Shown here one piece after another: positions 1 through 9,094 of a stretch of DNA of 17,088 bases (positions are counted from its first letter, which is position 1; each line of letters begins with the position of its first letter). Origin of the DNA: DASXRA01 sp036558905 (GTDB lineage: Bacteria; Actinomycetota; Actinomycetes; Mycobacteriales; Jatrophihabitantaceae); contig DATBER010000035.1 of the NCBI GenBank assembly GCA_036558905.1, positions 1 through 17,088 of the forward strand. Direction: 5' to 3'. A program made the position numbers and the translations under genes. The notes beneath the pieces were generated by a model. The model was not told the origin of the DNA. It saw nothing but the letters and a program-made list of their open reading frames with translations, and did no database searches.

Positions 1-15
1 TCCATGCTCTGCTGC

Positions 16-113
16 GCGGCGGCCAGGCACGCGATCTGCGGCGTCCTCGTCGTCGTCCATAGCGCTGCTATGGCCTCCTCCTCGTCCTTGCATCTCGCGC
101 ACCTGGCCGCCGC
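16..113. repeat. Nested inverted repeat downstream of the DUF1028 gene
   Basis: The outer arms GCGGCGGCCAGG (16-27) and CCTGGCCGCCGC (102-113) are perfectly complementary. A short CGCG/CGCG step follows inside (30-33 and 96-99). A central 7-bp hairpin, CCATAGC-gct-GCTATGG, occupies 57-73. The sequence between the inner and outer stems is pyrimidine-rich on the plus strand and does not pair. The structure begins about 30 nt beyond the DUF1028 stop codon, so it could act as its transcription terminator. It could also be a dispersed REP-like palindromic element, because it is more elaborate than a simple terminator and has no T-run. The left end of the window cuts off whatever gene precedes it. 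The pairing is seen directly; the role is inferred. Confidence 0.6.
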
Positions 114-143
114 TCGCGACGAGCGGGAATTGCCAGACACGGC

Positions 144-983
144 CTAGCCCTCGGCGGCCTGCTTCTCGGCCTGTCGCTCCAGGACGTCGAGGACGTAGCG
201 GTCGATCTTGCCGTCGACGATGCGCATCTCGTAGTTCTCGACGCCCACCCAGGCGTCGAGGTCCGGGTACCCCAGCGCGGTCAGCCAGCGGTTGACGTCG
301 TCCTGCACGTCGGCTAGGGGCACGAGCGCTTCGTCGGCCGGGGCCTCGAAGTACACGTGGTGCAGGTCGAGCAGCCGGGCCAGCTCACGGCACGGCTCGG
401 GGTGATCGTCGACCCGGACGTCGACGTAGACGTCGTTGCCGCCGCCGTACCCGCCACCCTCGGTAACGACGTACAGCGCGGCTGACTGCCGGCCCCGCCG
501 ATCGCCGCCGGCGGCGTCGCCCGCCTGCAACGCGGTGAGCAGCCGCCGGGCCAGCGGCGCGGCGGGGTCGGTTGCCAGCCACGCCTCGTGCATCGCCTCG
601 ACGACCTGCGGCCCGGCCAGGATGTTGCCCTGGACGGCCACTCCGTCACCGGCGATGCCACCGGCCCAGTCCATGCACTCGTCGCCGGTGAAGCTGGCCG
701 CCCGGCCGGACGCATCGACGACGCCGAGCTGCCGTTCGGCCCGGTGATCGTCCGCGCCGGTCAACTCGTCCACCACCTGTTGCGCGGTGCGGCCCCGGCG
801 TAGCAGGTCCAATCCGTCCGGAACGTAGGCGACGTTCGCGTAGGCCTGGGTGGCGATCGCGCCGACACCGGTCCGCGCGCCCGGCACGACGGCCCCCACC
901 GCCAGGAACTTGGAGGCCACCGCGACCCCCCACTGAGGGCCCGTGGAATCGCTCTCAGCCCGGGCGACGATCGAGAACGTCAT
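144..983 (-). CDS. DUF1028 family protein (Ntn-hydrolase-like) with C-terminal putative peptidoglycan-binding region
   Basis: The 279-residue product starts TFSIVAR and carries the conserved pattern of the DUF1028 family: GVAVASKFLAVGAVVP, then GVGAIATQAYAN, a QGNIL block, and GGDRRGRQSAAL around residues 157-168. The family is predicted to adopt an N-terminal nucleophile hydrolase fold, but its substrate is not established. Residues about 222-270, containing GYPDLDAWVGVENYEMR and an ID-x-x-VLDVL end, resemble the putative peptidoglycan-binding tail often found in these proteins. There is no signal peptide, so it should be cytoplasmic. A TAGGTT box lies 6 nt before the ATG, suggesting a leaderless transcript. 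An inverted repeat at 998-1022 may be its operator. The family call is firm; the cellular role is unknown. Confidence 0.88.
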   Translation of the reverse strand: MTFSIVARAESDSTGPQWGVAVASKFLAVGAVVPGARTGVGAIATQAYANVAYVPDGLDLLRRGRTAQQVVDELTGADDHRAERQLGVVDASGRAASFTGDECMDWAGGIAGDGVAVQGNILAGPQVVEAMHEAWLATDPAAPLARRLLTALQAGDAAGGDRRGRQSAALYVVTEGGGYGGGNDVYVDVRVDDHPEPCRELARLLDLHHVYFEAPADEALVPLADVQDDVNRWLTALGYPDLDAWVGVENYEMRIVDGKIDRYVLDVLERQAEKQAAEG

Positions 984-989
984 GGGCGC

Positions 990-995
990 AACCTA
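990..995 (-). promoter_or_regulatory. Probable -10 box of the DUF1028 gene (leaderless)
   Basis: On the minus strand the sequence reads TAGGTT, then six bases, then the ATG at 983. This matches the TAnnnT extended spacing seen for leaderless actinobacterial transcripts. No Shine-Dalgarno sequence precedes the ATG. There is no convincing -35 element, which is common in such promoters. Confidence 0.5.
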
Positions 996-997
996 CT

Positions 998-1022
998 GCT
1001 CTTTACATGTGCTGTAGAGAGC
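998..1022. promoter_or_regulatory. Inverted repeat, candidate operator upstream of the DUF1028 gene
   Basis: GCTCTTTACA and TGTAGAGAGC are 10-base arms around the 5-base spacer TGTGC, complementary except for one T/G position. The repeat lies just upstream of the probable -10 box at 990-995, where a repressor or activator would act. It also precedes the decayed phospholipase gene on the other strand. The symmetry is seen; binding is inferred. Confidence 0.45.
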
Positions 1023-1053
1023 CTTTTGTGGCCTGGCCAGGACCGGCCTGCTC

Positions 1054-2323
1054 GTGAGTTCCGTGTTTCGGACACGTCGTCTCCTTCCCGCGACGGTCAA
1101 GACCACGGGCCACCGGCGTGATCGGTTCAGTGCGGCCTATTCGACGCAATGGGCATTCATGGGCGGTGCTGCCGGTGCGGCTGTCGCAGCCGGCCTGCTC
1201 AGTGCGCTGCCCGAGGCCGGGGCGGCAACGCCCAGCCGTAACCGTGGCCAGCTGAAAGGCCGGCTCGAAGACGTCGGGCACGGCGTGATCCTGAGGCAAG
1301 AGAACCGCTCCGTCGATCACTACTACGGCACCGTGCGCGGCGTGCGCGGCTACGCCGACTCGGTGGCGCTTCGCGGCGTGTTCCGCCAGCCCGACCCGGC
1401 GCGCCCGGACGGCGGCATCCTGCTGCCCTGGCGCGTCGACACGTCCACAGTGGACGGTCAGGACCTGGGCGGCAACGACCACAGCTGGGACGGCGTGCAG
1501 CAGCAGTGGACCGGCGGCAATCTCAACGGCTGGATCGCCGACACCGGCGAAGGCACCATGGTCTCCTTCACGAAGGACGACGTGCCCTCCAGCGGGCGCT
1601 GGCCGCGGCGCAGGTGTACATCTCGGCCTGGCGCCGCAAGATCACCGGCGACCTGATGTCCTGCTTCGACTTCGCCAACCACGACGTCTCGATCCCGGTC
1701 CTGCCTGACACGGCGGCGCTGCGCAAGATCGCCGACGAGACGGAGTCCAAGCTGCCCGAGCCCACCCCGCCGGCGCCCGGCCACCAGGCCATGCCGGTGC
1801 AGGCCCGGGCACTGCCGTACCAGCCGCTGGCCGACATCACGGTCAGCGGGAAGTCGGCCAACGTAGCGCTCAGCAATGCGGGCGTGACCGCGCTGCAGTT
1901 CCAGATCACTCGCGGGCGGGCGAGACGCAGCGCGTCGACGTGAGCCCGGGGGATCGGCCGACGGCCACCGTGCCGGTCGCCGGCTCGTACGACATCGCCG
2001 TGCACGGCCCGAACGGCTTCGTCCGTGAGGCCGCGGGCGACACGACAAGCGCCGGCGTCGAGGTCGCGGTGGGCCTGGACGGGCACAAGCTGCGGGTGAC
2101 GTTCAGCATGTCGACCCCGGGCGATGTGACCGCGCGGGTCAGCGGGCTGGGCGGTCCGACCCGGACGATCGCCGTCCGGCCCGGGCACTCGACGGTGACC
2201 GTCGACCCGTTCGCCCTCGACCACGGCTGGTACGACATCGCCGTCACGCTCGACAAGGACGCAGCGTACCGGCGACGGTTCGCCGGCCACGTCGAGAACA
2301 GCCGGCCGAGCACTACGGGCTGA
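1054..2323 (+). pseudogene. Decayed phosphocholine-type phospholipase C gene (two frameshifts, internal deletion)
   Basis: Three pieces in three frames together look like a bacterial phospholipase C of the acid-phosphatase-like superfamily. Piece 1 (1054 to about 1590) has a hydrophobic N-terminus, the active-site-type block QENRSVDHYYGT, and continues to FTKDDVP. In the usual frame this would run into F-QRALAAA, and it does if one T is restored at about 1587-1590, so a single-base loss is likely. Piece 2 (about 1588-1912) keeps QRALAAA, then jumps to WRRKITGDLMSCFDF, which belongs near the end of the catalytic domain. Roughly 250 residues or more are missing. It continues into the first C-terminal DUF756-like domain. 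Piece 3 (about 1913-2323, ending VENSRPSTTG) is a second such domain. Intact relatives are about 650-700 residues; about 420 codons remain here. The Tat motif is also degenerate. It is not expected to be functional. Confidence 0.85.
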
Positions 2324-2329
2324 TACGCG

Positions 2330-2357
2330 AACGAGGCGACCCGAAGGTCGCCTCGTT
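2330..2357. terminator. Bidirectional hairpin terminator
   Basis: AACGAGGCGACC and GGTCGCCTCGTT form a perfect 12-bp stem around a CGAA loop. It lies 6 nt after the stop of the decayed phospholipase gene and 13 nt after the stop of the converging membrane-protein gene. Both sides can therefore use it. There is only a short T-containing tail, as is usual in high-GC genomes. Confidence 0.8.
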
Positions 2358-2370
2358 GCTCAGCTGATCG

Positions 2371-2751
2371 TTACGCGGCGGTCGACAGCTGCGACCGGAC
2401 GTCGATCGTGTGCACCACGCGCTCGGTACTGACCTCGTGCGCGGTCAGGTCGGCCAGCGCCACGGCCACGAGCGCCAGCGCGTCGGCGAACACCACCCAG
2501 CCGAGCAGCGCGCCGGAGAACACGCTCGAGGAAACGATCGTCCAGACGCCAACCGCGGCGGTCACCGCGTAGCCGACCGAACGCAGCCGCAGCCCCGCCG
2601 CGGCCGCGCCGAGTCCGGCGACCACCACGGCGAAGATGCCGATACCGAGACCCAGCCAGCCGGTCGTGTTCGCGGCGAACGTCCGCGAAGCCACGACCAG
2701 GAATCCGCCGGCGAGGGCGACGAGCAGGTTGATTGCATACTTCAGGCTCAT
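2371..2751 (-). CDS. Small four-helix membrane protein, SPW-repeat-like
   Basis: A 126-residue product starts at MSLKYAINLL. I chose this ATG because AGGAGGT stands 7 nt upstream (2759-2765); a longer frame reaches back to 2862 but adds only charged, proline-rich sequence. Four hydrophobic segments span about residues 7-24, 31-55, 60-77 and 80-102, followed by a short polar tail (HEVSTERVVHTIDVR). The arrangement of paired helices with a VWTIVSS turn is reminiscent of SPW-repeat membrane proteins, but the defining Ser-Pro-Trp is absent, so the family call is tentative. It is probably an inner-membrane protein of unknown function. The gene stands alone between a terminator and a divergent secreted-protein gene. 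Confidence 0.7.
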   Translation of the reverse strand: MSLKYAINLLVALAGGFLVVASRTFAANTTGWLGLGIGIFAVVVAGLGAAAAGLRLRSVGYAVTAAVGVWTIVSSSVFSGALLGWVVFADALALVAVALADLTAHEVSTERVVHTIDVRSQLSTAA

Positions 2752-2770
2752 GGCCCGTACCTCCTCAGGT

Positions 2771-2788
2771 GGGAGCTGGGGTGCTCCC
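2771..2788 (-). promoter_or_regulatory. 5' leader hairpin ahead of the small membrane-protein gene
   Basis: Six-base perfect arms GGGAGC and GCTCCC enclose a 6-base loop. The hairpin ends 5 nt before the AGGAGGT ribosome-binding site of the minus-strand gene. It could influence translation or mRNA stability, but it may be chance in GC-rich DNA. Confidence 0.35.
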
Positions 2789-2979
2789 GGTTTGCGAGTC
2801 GGTGGCCGTCGCGGTCCGTTATCCGTAGGGCGGTCTGGCTCGCGGAACCTGACCAGTTCCATGAGGGTTCAACCTGAATTCGACGGGTCGCATGCCCAAG
2901 ATCAGCGGGTGTGAGCCAGTAGTCAGCGGCTTCTGGCCGAGATGACGGAGCCGCCCGTCGGGTCACTAGATGGACCCGT

Positions 2980-2985
2980 TAGTGT
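2980..2985 (+). promoter_or_regulatory. Possible -10 box of the RLLDTR-protein gene
   Basis: TAGTGT fits the TAnnnT pattern and lies just after the CGGGTC/GACCCG inverted repeat. A start about 7 nt later would leave a leader of roughly 35 nt that contains the GGGAGG ribosome-binding site. This is a sequence match only. Confidence 0.35.
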
Positions 2986-3025
2986 GACGCGTCTGCCCTG
3001 CGTTAAAACGGGAGGGATTCTCGCC

Positions 3026-5254
3026 TTGTCGCGCACGCGCACTCGCCTTGTCGCCGGTCTGGCTGTCGTCGCCGCTGCTGCTGCCACCACGATCGGCCTG
3101 CTCGTCGGCGGCTCGCCGGCCGGAGCGGTCACCGCGCCGATGCCGCCACCAGCCCCGGTTGCCGGCCAGCCCGACAGCTACGGCGCGGTCGCGGCCAGCC
3201 GGCTGCTCGACACCCGACTCGGCGTGGGTGCGCCCAAGGCAGCGGTCGGCCCGGGCGCATCGCTCGCCGTCCAGGTGACCGGCCGGGCCGGCGTGCCGAA
3301 CACGAACGTCTCGTCCGTGTTGGTCATGGTCGCGGCAATCTCGCCGACGAGTGCGGGTGCAATCCAGGTGCACGCCGACGGCACGTCGGCCGGGACGCAG
3401 TCGGTCATCACCCTGGTGCCCGGCACGACCGTCACGAACCTGGTGATGGCGCCGCTCGGCAGCGACGGCAAGACGGTGCTGCGGAACAACTCGTCCGGCA
3501 CCGTGCACTTGATCGCCGACCTGTCCGGTTACTACCGCGGCGGCTCGTCGTCGGTGGCCGGCACGATGCATCCCGTCACCAGCAGCCGGCTGCTCGACAC
3601 GCGCAGCGGCCTGGGTGCCCCGACGGGGGCGGTACGGGCTGGGGGGTCGGTGTCGGTGCAGATGACCGGCCGGGGTGGCATCCCGACCACGAACGTGGCC
3701 GCCGTCGTCTTGAACGTCACCGCGACGCAGGCCACCAAGTCGGGTTACCTCACCGCCTGGGCGGCTGGCACGAGCAAGCCCGGCTCGTCCGCGCTCAGCT
3801 ACGTGCCGGGCCGCACCGACGCCGCGCTGGTCGTCGTTCCGGTCGGCAGCAGCGGTGCGATCAGCCTGGCCAACAACTCCGCGGGCACCGCGCACTTCAT
3901 CGCCGACGTGTTCGGCTACGTCACGGGCGGCACACCCACTGCGGCCAGCGTTTTCGCGCCGGTCACCCCGTCGCGCCTGGTCGACACGCGGTACGGCATC
4001 GGCCACACGGCCGGCGCGGTGCACGCCCACGGCGTGATCGCGGTTCCGGTCGCCGGGCGCAACTCGGTGCCGGCGACCGGCGTCGGCGCGGTCGTGATCA
4101 GCGTGAGCGCGGTCGCGCCCACCAGCCTGGGCAGCATCACCGTGTGGGGTGACGGGCAGGCGACTCCGGCGACGTCGAACTTCAACTACTTCGCCGGACG
4201 CAGCACGACCGAGCTGGTCGTGGCGCCGGTCGGAGCCGACGGCGCGGTCGCGTTCGCCAACAACTCCGGCGGCACCGTGCAGATCTCGGCCGACGTGGTC
4301 GGCTACTACCGGTCCGACCCGGCGTCGGTCACGACCTCGACCAGCCGGTACGTGCGCAACCTGACCGGCGCTGCCTCGGACGTGACGACGATGCACGACG
4401 AGGGGTGCAGCGACGCGCAGGGTGTCGCCGCCGCAGCGCAGAACCTGATGCTGCTCGACATCGGCGGGCAGAACACCGTCAACGGCGTCAACGGCGTGCA
4501 GCTGACCGCGGTTGCCCAGACACTGACCGACGCGCAGGTGGTCACCGCGGTGAACGGCTACGTCGACGGCTACCTCTCCTGCCGGGCCGGCGTCGACCCG
4601 GCCTACATCGCCGTGGCGACCAACAACGACGGCAACTTGCGCGATGCCGCGGCCGGCACCGACTGGGCCGACCACGTCATCGACCCGATCGCGGCCCACG
4701 CCGCCGGGGCAGAGGGCCTGACCATCGCCGGTGCGAACGACATCGAGCCCGACTTCACCGGGCTGGAGTCCGAGGCCGAGGCGTGGACCCGGGCCTTCCT
4801 CGCCGCGACGTCCGCCCCGTACGTCTTCATCGGCGCCGCGAGCGGCTGCCCGACCAGCGGCACCGCCGCATGCAACTTCGGCTGGACCCGGCAGAACTTC
4901 TACGCGCTCGCGCACGGCATCTCGCCGACCCGCATCCTGGCCCTGCCGCAGATCTACTACGCCGTCAACGCGCAGCAGTGGCGCTACATCGCCCAGGCCG
5001 GCGCCGCCGGCGCCGACCGGATCAGCTTCCTCGGCACGCTGAGCGAGTACGCGGCCTGCCAGACCCAGGGAAGCGGGTGCGACCTGAACGGCCTGCTGAC
5101 CGCAACGCAGTCCTGGCAGGCGCTGCGTAGCCAGCTGTCGAGCGTCGCCGCGGTCGACATGCAGCGGCTTCCGGTCTCGACCGATCTGCGCATCGACTCG
5201 GCCCCGGGCGCCCCGATGTCGGCCAAGCGCGTCACTACGGCCGGCGTCAGGTAG
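3026..5254 (+). CDS. Secreted protein: three 129-residue RLLDTR modules plus C-terminal TIM-barrel-like domain
   Basis: I place the start at a TTG (742 residues) because GGGAGG lies 9 nt upstream at 3010-3015 and a signal peptide follows at once (SRTRTRL, a hydrophobic AGLAVVAAAAATTIGLLVG, then SPAGAV). A longer frame from 2942 would bury this signal. Three modules begin with R-L-(L/V)-D-T-R at residues 59, 188 and 317, exactly 129 apart, and each ends in a GYY/GYV block. Such modules recur in actinobacterial exported proteins and are likely beta-rich cell-surface or polysaccharide-binding domains. Residues about 440-742 show alternating hydrophobic strands (LMLLDIGG, YIAVATNNDG, LTIAGANDIEPDF, YVFIGAASG, ILALPQIYY, RISFLGTLSEY) consistent with a TIM barrel. 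D572, E574 and D576 are candidate acidic active-site residues. It may be a glycan hydrolase, but this is inference. No anchor signal is seen. Confidence 0.8.
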   Translation: MSRTRTRLVAGLAVVAAAAATTIGLLVGGSPAGAVTAPMPPPAPVAGQPDSYGAVAASRLLDTRLGVGAPKAAVGPGASLAVQVTGRAGVPNTNVSSVLVMVAAISPTSAGAIQVHADGTSAGTQSVITLVPGTTVTNLVMAPLGSDGKTVLRNNSSGTVHLIADLSGYYRGGSSSVAGTMHPVTSSRLLDTRSGLGAPTGAVRAGGSVSVQMTGRGGIPTTNVAAVVLNVTATQATKSGYLTAWAAGTSKPGSSALSYVPGRTDAALVVVPVGSSGAISLANNSAGTAHFIADVFGYVTGGTPTAASVFAPVTPSRLVDTRYGIGHTAGAVHAHGVIAVPVAGRNSVPATGVGAVVISVSAVAPTSLGSITVWGDGQATPATSNFNYFAGRSTTELVVAPVGADGAVAFANNSGGTVQISADVVGYYRSDPASVTTSTSRYVRNLTGAASDVTTMHDEGCSDAQGVAAAAQNLMLLDIGGQNTVNGVNGVQLTAVAQTLTDAQVVTAVNGYVDGYLSCRAGVDPAYIAVATNNDGNLRDAAAGTDWADHVIDPIAAHAAGAEGLTIAGANDIEPDFTGLESEAEAWTRAFLAATSAPYVFIGAASGCPTSGTAACNFGWTRQNFYALAHGISPTRILALPQIYYAVNAQQWRYIAQAGAAGADRISFLGTLSEYAACQTQGSGCDLNGLLTATQSWQALRSQLSSVAAVDMQRLPVSTDLRIDSAPGAPMSAKRVTTAGVR

Positions 5255-5286
5255 CTACGAGCCGACGCGGTGACCACGCTGCTGCG

Positions 5287-5931
5287 CTACCTGGGCCGCG
5301 ACCCGGCCTGGACGCGCTGAGCCACGCCGAGCACCCAGCCCGAGCCGGCGTCGGTCACGTCGGCCGTCCAACCCAGCCCGGCCAGCCGGGCGGTCAGCTC
5401 GGGCGGGTCGATGTAGGACTTGACGATCCGGTGCGTCGAGCCGTCCGAGAGCGACCGCTCGACCACCTCGTCGGCCAGCCAGGTCTCCTTCTCGGCGCTG
5501 CTCACGTGCTCGTCGACGAACACGGCCCGGCCGCCGTCGACCAGGCAGTCGGCGACGAGCGACCAGAAGTCGGCGAACCGGTCGGCCGGCACGTGCGAGA
5601 GCCAGAAGCCGAAGAACACGGTGTCGTAGCGTCGGGGTGGCCGCCAGGTCAGCAGGTCAGCGACCACGAACGTCGCGTGCGGCGCGCGCCGCCAGGCGAT
5701 GTCGATCATCTCCGGGGCGGCGTCGACGGCGGTCAGCGTCGCGGCGCGCTGGGCCAGCCGCTCGGTCCACACGCCGGTGCCGCAGGCCAGCTCCAGCACG
5801 TCGCCGCCCGGGGGTACCCGGTCGATCACCCGCGCGATGAGCGCCCGCGCCTCGTCCGTGCCGTAGAGGCCCTGCTCGTACTCGGGCGCGCGGGCCCGGT
5901 AGTAGGCGATCTGCTGCTCGACGAGGTTCAT
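5287..5931 (-). CDS. Class I SAM-dependent methyltransferase
   Basis: The 214-residue product begins MNLVEQQIAYYRARAPEYE, a typical start for this family. An upstream in-frame ATG at 5961 would add ten residues (MHPKRVTLAF); neither start has a clear ribosome-binding site. Motif I, VLELACGTG, lies at residues 45-53, and the acidic residue of motif II is D70 in TAVDAAPEMID. A VVADL block follows, then FFGFWLSHVP in the motif IV region and a C-terminal strand ending GSGWVLGVAQ. It should be a cytosolic small-molecule methyltransferase of the methyltransferase 11/25 type. The substrate cannot be read from the sequence. It is divergent from the malic enzyme gene, 92 bp away, with no obvious functional link. 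Confidence 0.85.
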   Translation of the reverse strand: MNLVEQQIAYYRARAPEYEQGLYGTDEARALIARVIDRVPPGGDVLELACGTGVWTERLAQRAATLTAVDAAPEMIDIAWRRAPHATFVVADLLTWRPPRRYDTVFFGFWLSHVPADRFADFWSLVADCLVDGGRAVFVDEHVSSAEKETWLADEVVERSLSDGSTHRIVKSYIDPPELTARLAGLGWTADVTDAGSGWVLGVAQRVQAGSRPR

Positions 5932-6023
5932 GAATGCGAGCGTGACACGCTTCGGGTGCATCGCAGGGTCCGCAGCGGGCCACTGGCACCGATCCGCTCA
6001 GACGCGACTGGCACGATGTTCCG

Positions 6024-7436
<1,413 letters not shown>

Positions 7437-7442
<6 letters not shown>

Positions 7443-7934
7443 CCGGGTGCGCCCCCAGGGCTTGAACACCGACAGCACGAACGCGATCGCCAGCGCGGTG
7501 GTCGACACGATCGGCGGGAACATCAGCGAGGTCGAGTCGAAGGCGCCGGGTAGGTCGGCGGCGACGCGCCGGCCGAAGTCGCCCGCCTCGTGCAGACCCG
7601 GGCGCAGCAGGAAGATCACCAGGACGCTCAGGATCAGGTTCATGGCCAGCTTGACGGCCACCCACCAGTAGCGCACCAGCCCGTACCGGCTGGCCATTCC
7701 GAGAAGCACGCCGGTGACCAGCGAGATCAGGGCGGCGGTGGCCATCGGCCAGATCGCGACCAGCTCCAGAGCCCGGAAGCAGAACGCGGTCGTCTGCGGA
7801 TCCGACGTGCCGCGCGCGGTGAACACCAGTACCGCGACGACCACGTCGAGGCCGAGCCAGACGCCGGCCGCCGCGATGTGCAGCAGCAGGACGAGCTTGC
7901 GTTGGGAGACGGTGAGCCGCAGTGACGTGGACAT
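7437..7934 (-). CDS. DUF2269-like integral membrane protein
   Basis: The 165-residue product has four hydrophobic helices at about residues 13-38, 56-80, 84-112 and 138-158. It carries a KLVLLLHIAAAGVWLGLDVVVAV opening, the His-x9-Gly-type pattern seen in the DUF2269 family of predicted membrane proteins. A short N-terminus and an Arg-rich C-terminus (KPWGRTRS) suggest both ends are cytoplasmic. The function of the family is not known. The last six bases overlap the malic enzyme gene, which converges on it. No strong ribosome-binding site is seen before the ATG at 7934. It lies upstream of nothing on its own strand and appears to be monocistronic or at the tail of the aminotransferase transcript, 63 bp away. 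Confidence 0.75.
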
Positions 7935-7997
7935 GCCGCCACGATGCCGGGACGGCCCCCGAGCCGTCGTCGGCGCAGCGCTGTATCTGCGGGTACC

Positions 7998-9068
7998 TCA
8001 GCCGAGGTAGCTCGGCGCCAGCTCGCGGGCGGCGGTCAGGAACTGGTCGTTCTCGTCCGGGGTGCCGATCGTGACCCGCGAGCCGTGCCCGGCGAAGGGG
8101 CGGACGATCACCTTGCGGTCGGCGCAGCCCGACGCCCAGTCCATCGTGCGATCGCCCATCGGGACCCAGACGAAGTTGGCCTGGGTCGTCGGAACGTCGT
8201 AGCCCATCGCCACCAGTTCGGCCTGCACCCGGTCGCGCTCGATGACGATGTCCTTGACCCGGTCCATCAGCTGCGACTCGGCCTCGGGCTCGAGGCTGGC
8301 CAGCGCCGCCTGCTGGGCGATGGCGGTAACCGCGAACGGACTCTGCGTCTGGCGCAGGGCGGCGGGCACCTCGGTGTTGCCCGATATGCCGTAACCCACC
8401 CGCAGGCCGGCCAGCCCGTAGGCCTTGCTGAACGTGCGCAGCACCAGGGCGTTGGGGTGCTCGTCGAGCAGGGTGGTCGCATCCGGCACCCCGGCGTCGG
8501 TGACGAACTCGTGGTAGGCCTCGTCGATCACCACCACGACGTCGTCCGGGACCGCCTGCAGGAACCGCCCGAGCTCGTCGTGGCCCACCGCCGTGCCGGT
8601 CGGGTTGTTGGGGTTGCAGACGAAGATCAGCCGGGTCTTGTCGCTGATGCGCTCGGCCATGGCATCGAGGTCGTGGACGTGGTCGCGCAGCGGCACCTGC
8701 ACCGGGGTGGCGCCGGAGATGGCGGTGACGATCGGGTAGGCCTCGAACGCCCGCCACGCGTAGAGCACCTCGTCGCCGGGCTGGGCCGTGGCGGCGGCGA
8801 GCTGGTAGCACAGCGACACCGACCCGCAGCCGACCACGACCCGCTCGGCCGGCACCTTGTACCGGTCGGCCAGCGCCGCGACGAGCTCGCTGGACCAGTT
8901 GTCCGGGTAGCGGTTGACCGAGCCGGCCGTCTGGGCGATGCGCTCGACAACGTGCGGCAACGGGGGCAGCGGCGTCTCGTTGCTCGCCAGCTTGATTGCC
9001 CCCGGCACCGTCTTGCCCGGCACGTACCCGGGCAGCGTCGACATCGCCTCGCGCAACTTCACCGTCAT
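7998..9068 (-). CDS. pat: Aromatic amino acid aminotransferase (HisC-like, fold type I PLP enzyme)
   Basis: The 356-residue enzyme belongs to the histidinol-phosphate/aromatic aminotransferase group. The PLP-binding lysine is K215 in TFSKAYGLAGLRVGYG, with R223 downstream. CNPNNPTGT (residues 151-159) and VIDEAYHEF (D182, Y185) complete the cofactor site. The N-terminal YVPGK and KLASNETPLPP match actinobacterial Pat proteins, which transfer amino groups to phenylpyruvate and related keto acids. Neighbouring hpd and nearby pheA support an aromatic role over histidine synthesis; no other his gene is present. The ATG has an AGAGGTGG ribosome-binding site at 9072-9079. A large hairpin separates it from hpd upstream, so it may have its own promoter or receive only read-through. 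HisC activity cannot be excluded by sequence reading alone. Confidence 0.87.
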   Translation of the reverse strand: MTVKLREAMSTLPGYVPGKTVPGAIKLASNETPLPPLPHVVERIAQTAGSVNRYPDNWSSELVAALADRYKVPAERVVVGCGSVSLCYQLAAATAQPGDEVLYAWRAFEAYPIVTAISGATPVQVPLRDHVHDLDAMAERISDKTRLIFVCNPNNPTGTAVGHDELGRFLQAVPDDVVVVIDEAYHEFVTDAGVPDATTLLDEHPNALVLRTFSKAYGLAGLRVGYGISGNTEVPAALRQTQSPFAVTAIAQQAALASLEPEAESQLMDRVKDIVIERDRVQAELVAMGYDVPTTQANFVWVPMGDRTMDWASGCADRKVIVRPFAGHGSRVTIGTPDENDQFLTAARELAPSYLG

Positions 9069-9094
9069 GCGTCCACCTCTTCAGCTCTCAGGCT

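Larger units (their letters stand above)
2752..3025. other. Divergent intergenic region between the membrane-protein and RLLDTR-protein genes
   Basis: This 274-bp stretch holds no credible gene. On the minus strand it gives the membrane-protein leader, with a GGGAGC-tggggt-GCTCCC hairpin at 2771-2788 directly upstream of the AGGAGGT ribosome-binding site. On the plus strand it carries a CGGGTC/GACCCG inverted repeat (2959-2964 and 2973-2978) and a TAGTGT -10-like box at 2980-2985, then a GGGAGG ribosome-binding site at 3010-3015. No convincing -35 elements were seen. Confidence 0.5.

Noticed and set aside
1..147. Plus-strand frame open from the window edge to a TAG at 145-147, as the tail of an upstream gene
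   Set aside because: The translation is Ala/Ser/Leu/Val-rich with no recognisable pattern and lies across the nested inverted repeat. Better explained as non-coding.
2966..4915. Minus-strand open frame of 649 codons
   Set aside because: It is a shadow of the three RLLDTR modules on the other strand, with no start signal or recognisable domain.
5270..5320. Short plus-strand frame VTTLLRYLGRDPAWTR after the RLLDTR gene
   Set aside because: It is too short, has no ribosome-binding site and overlaps the methyltransferase gene on the other strand.
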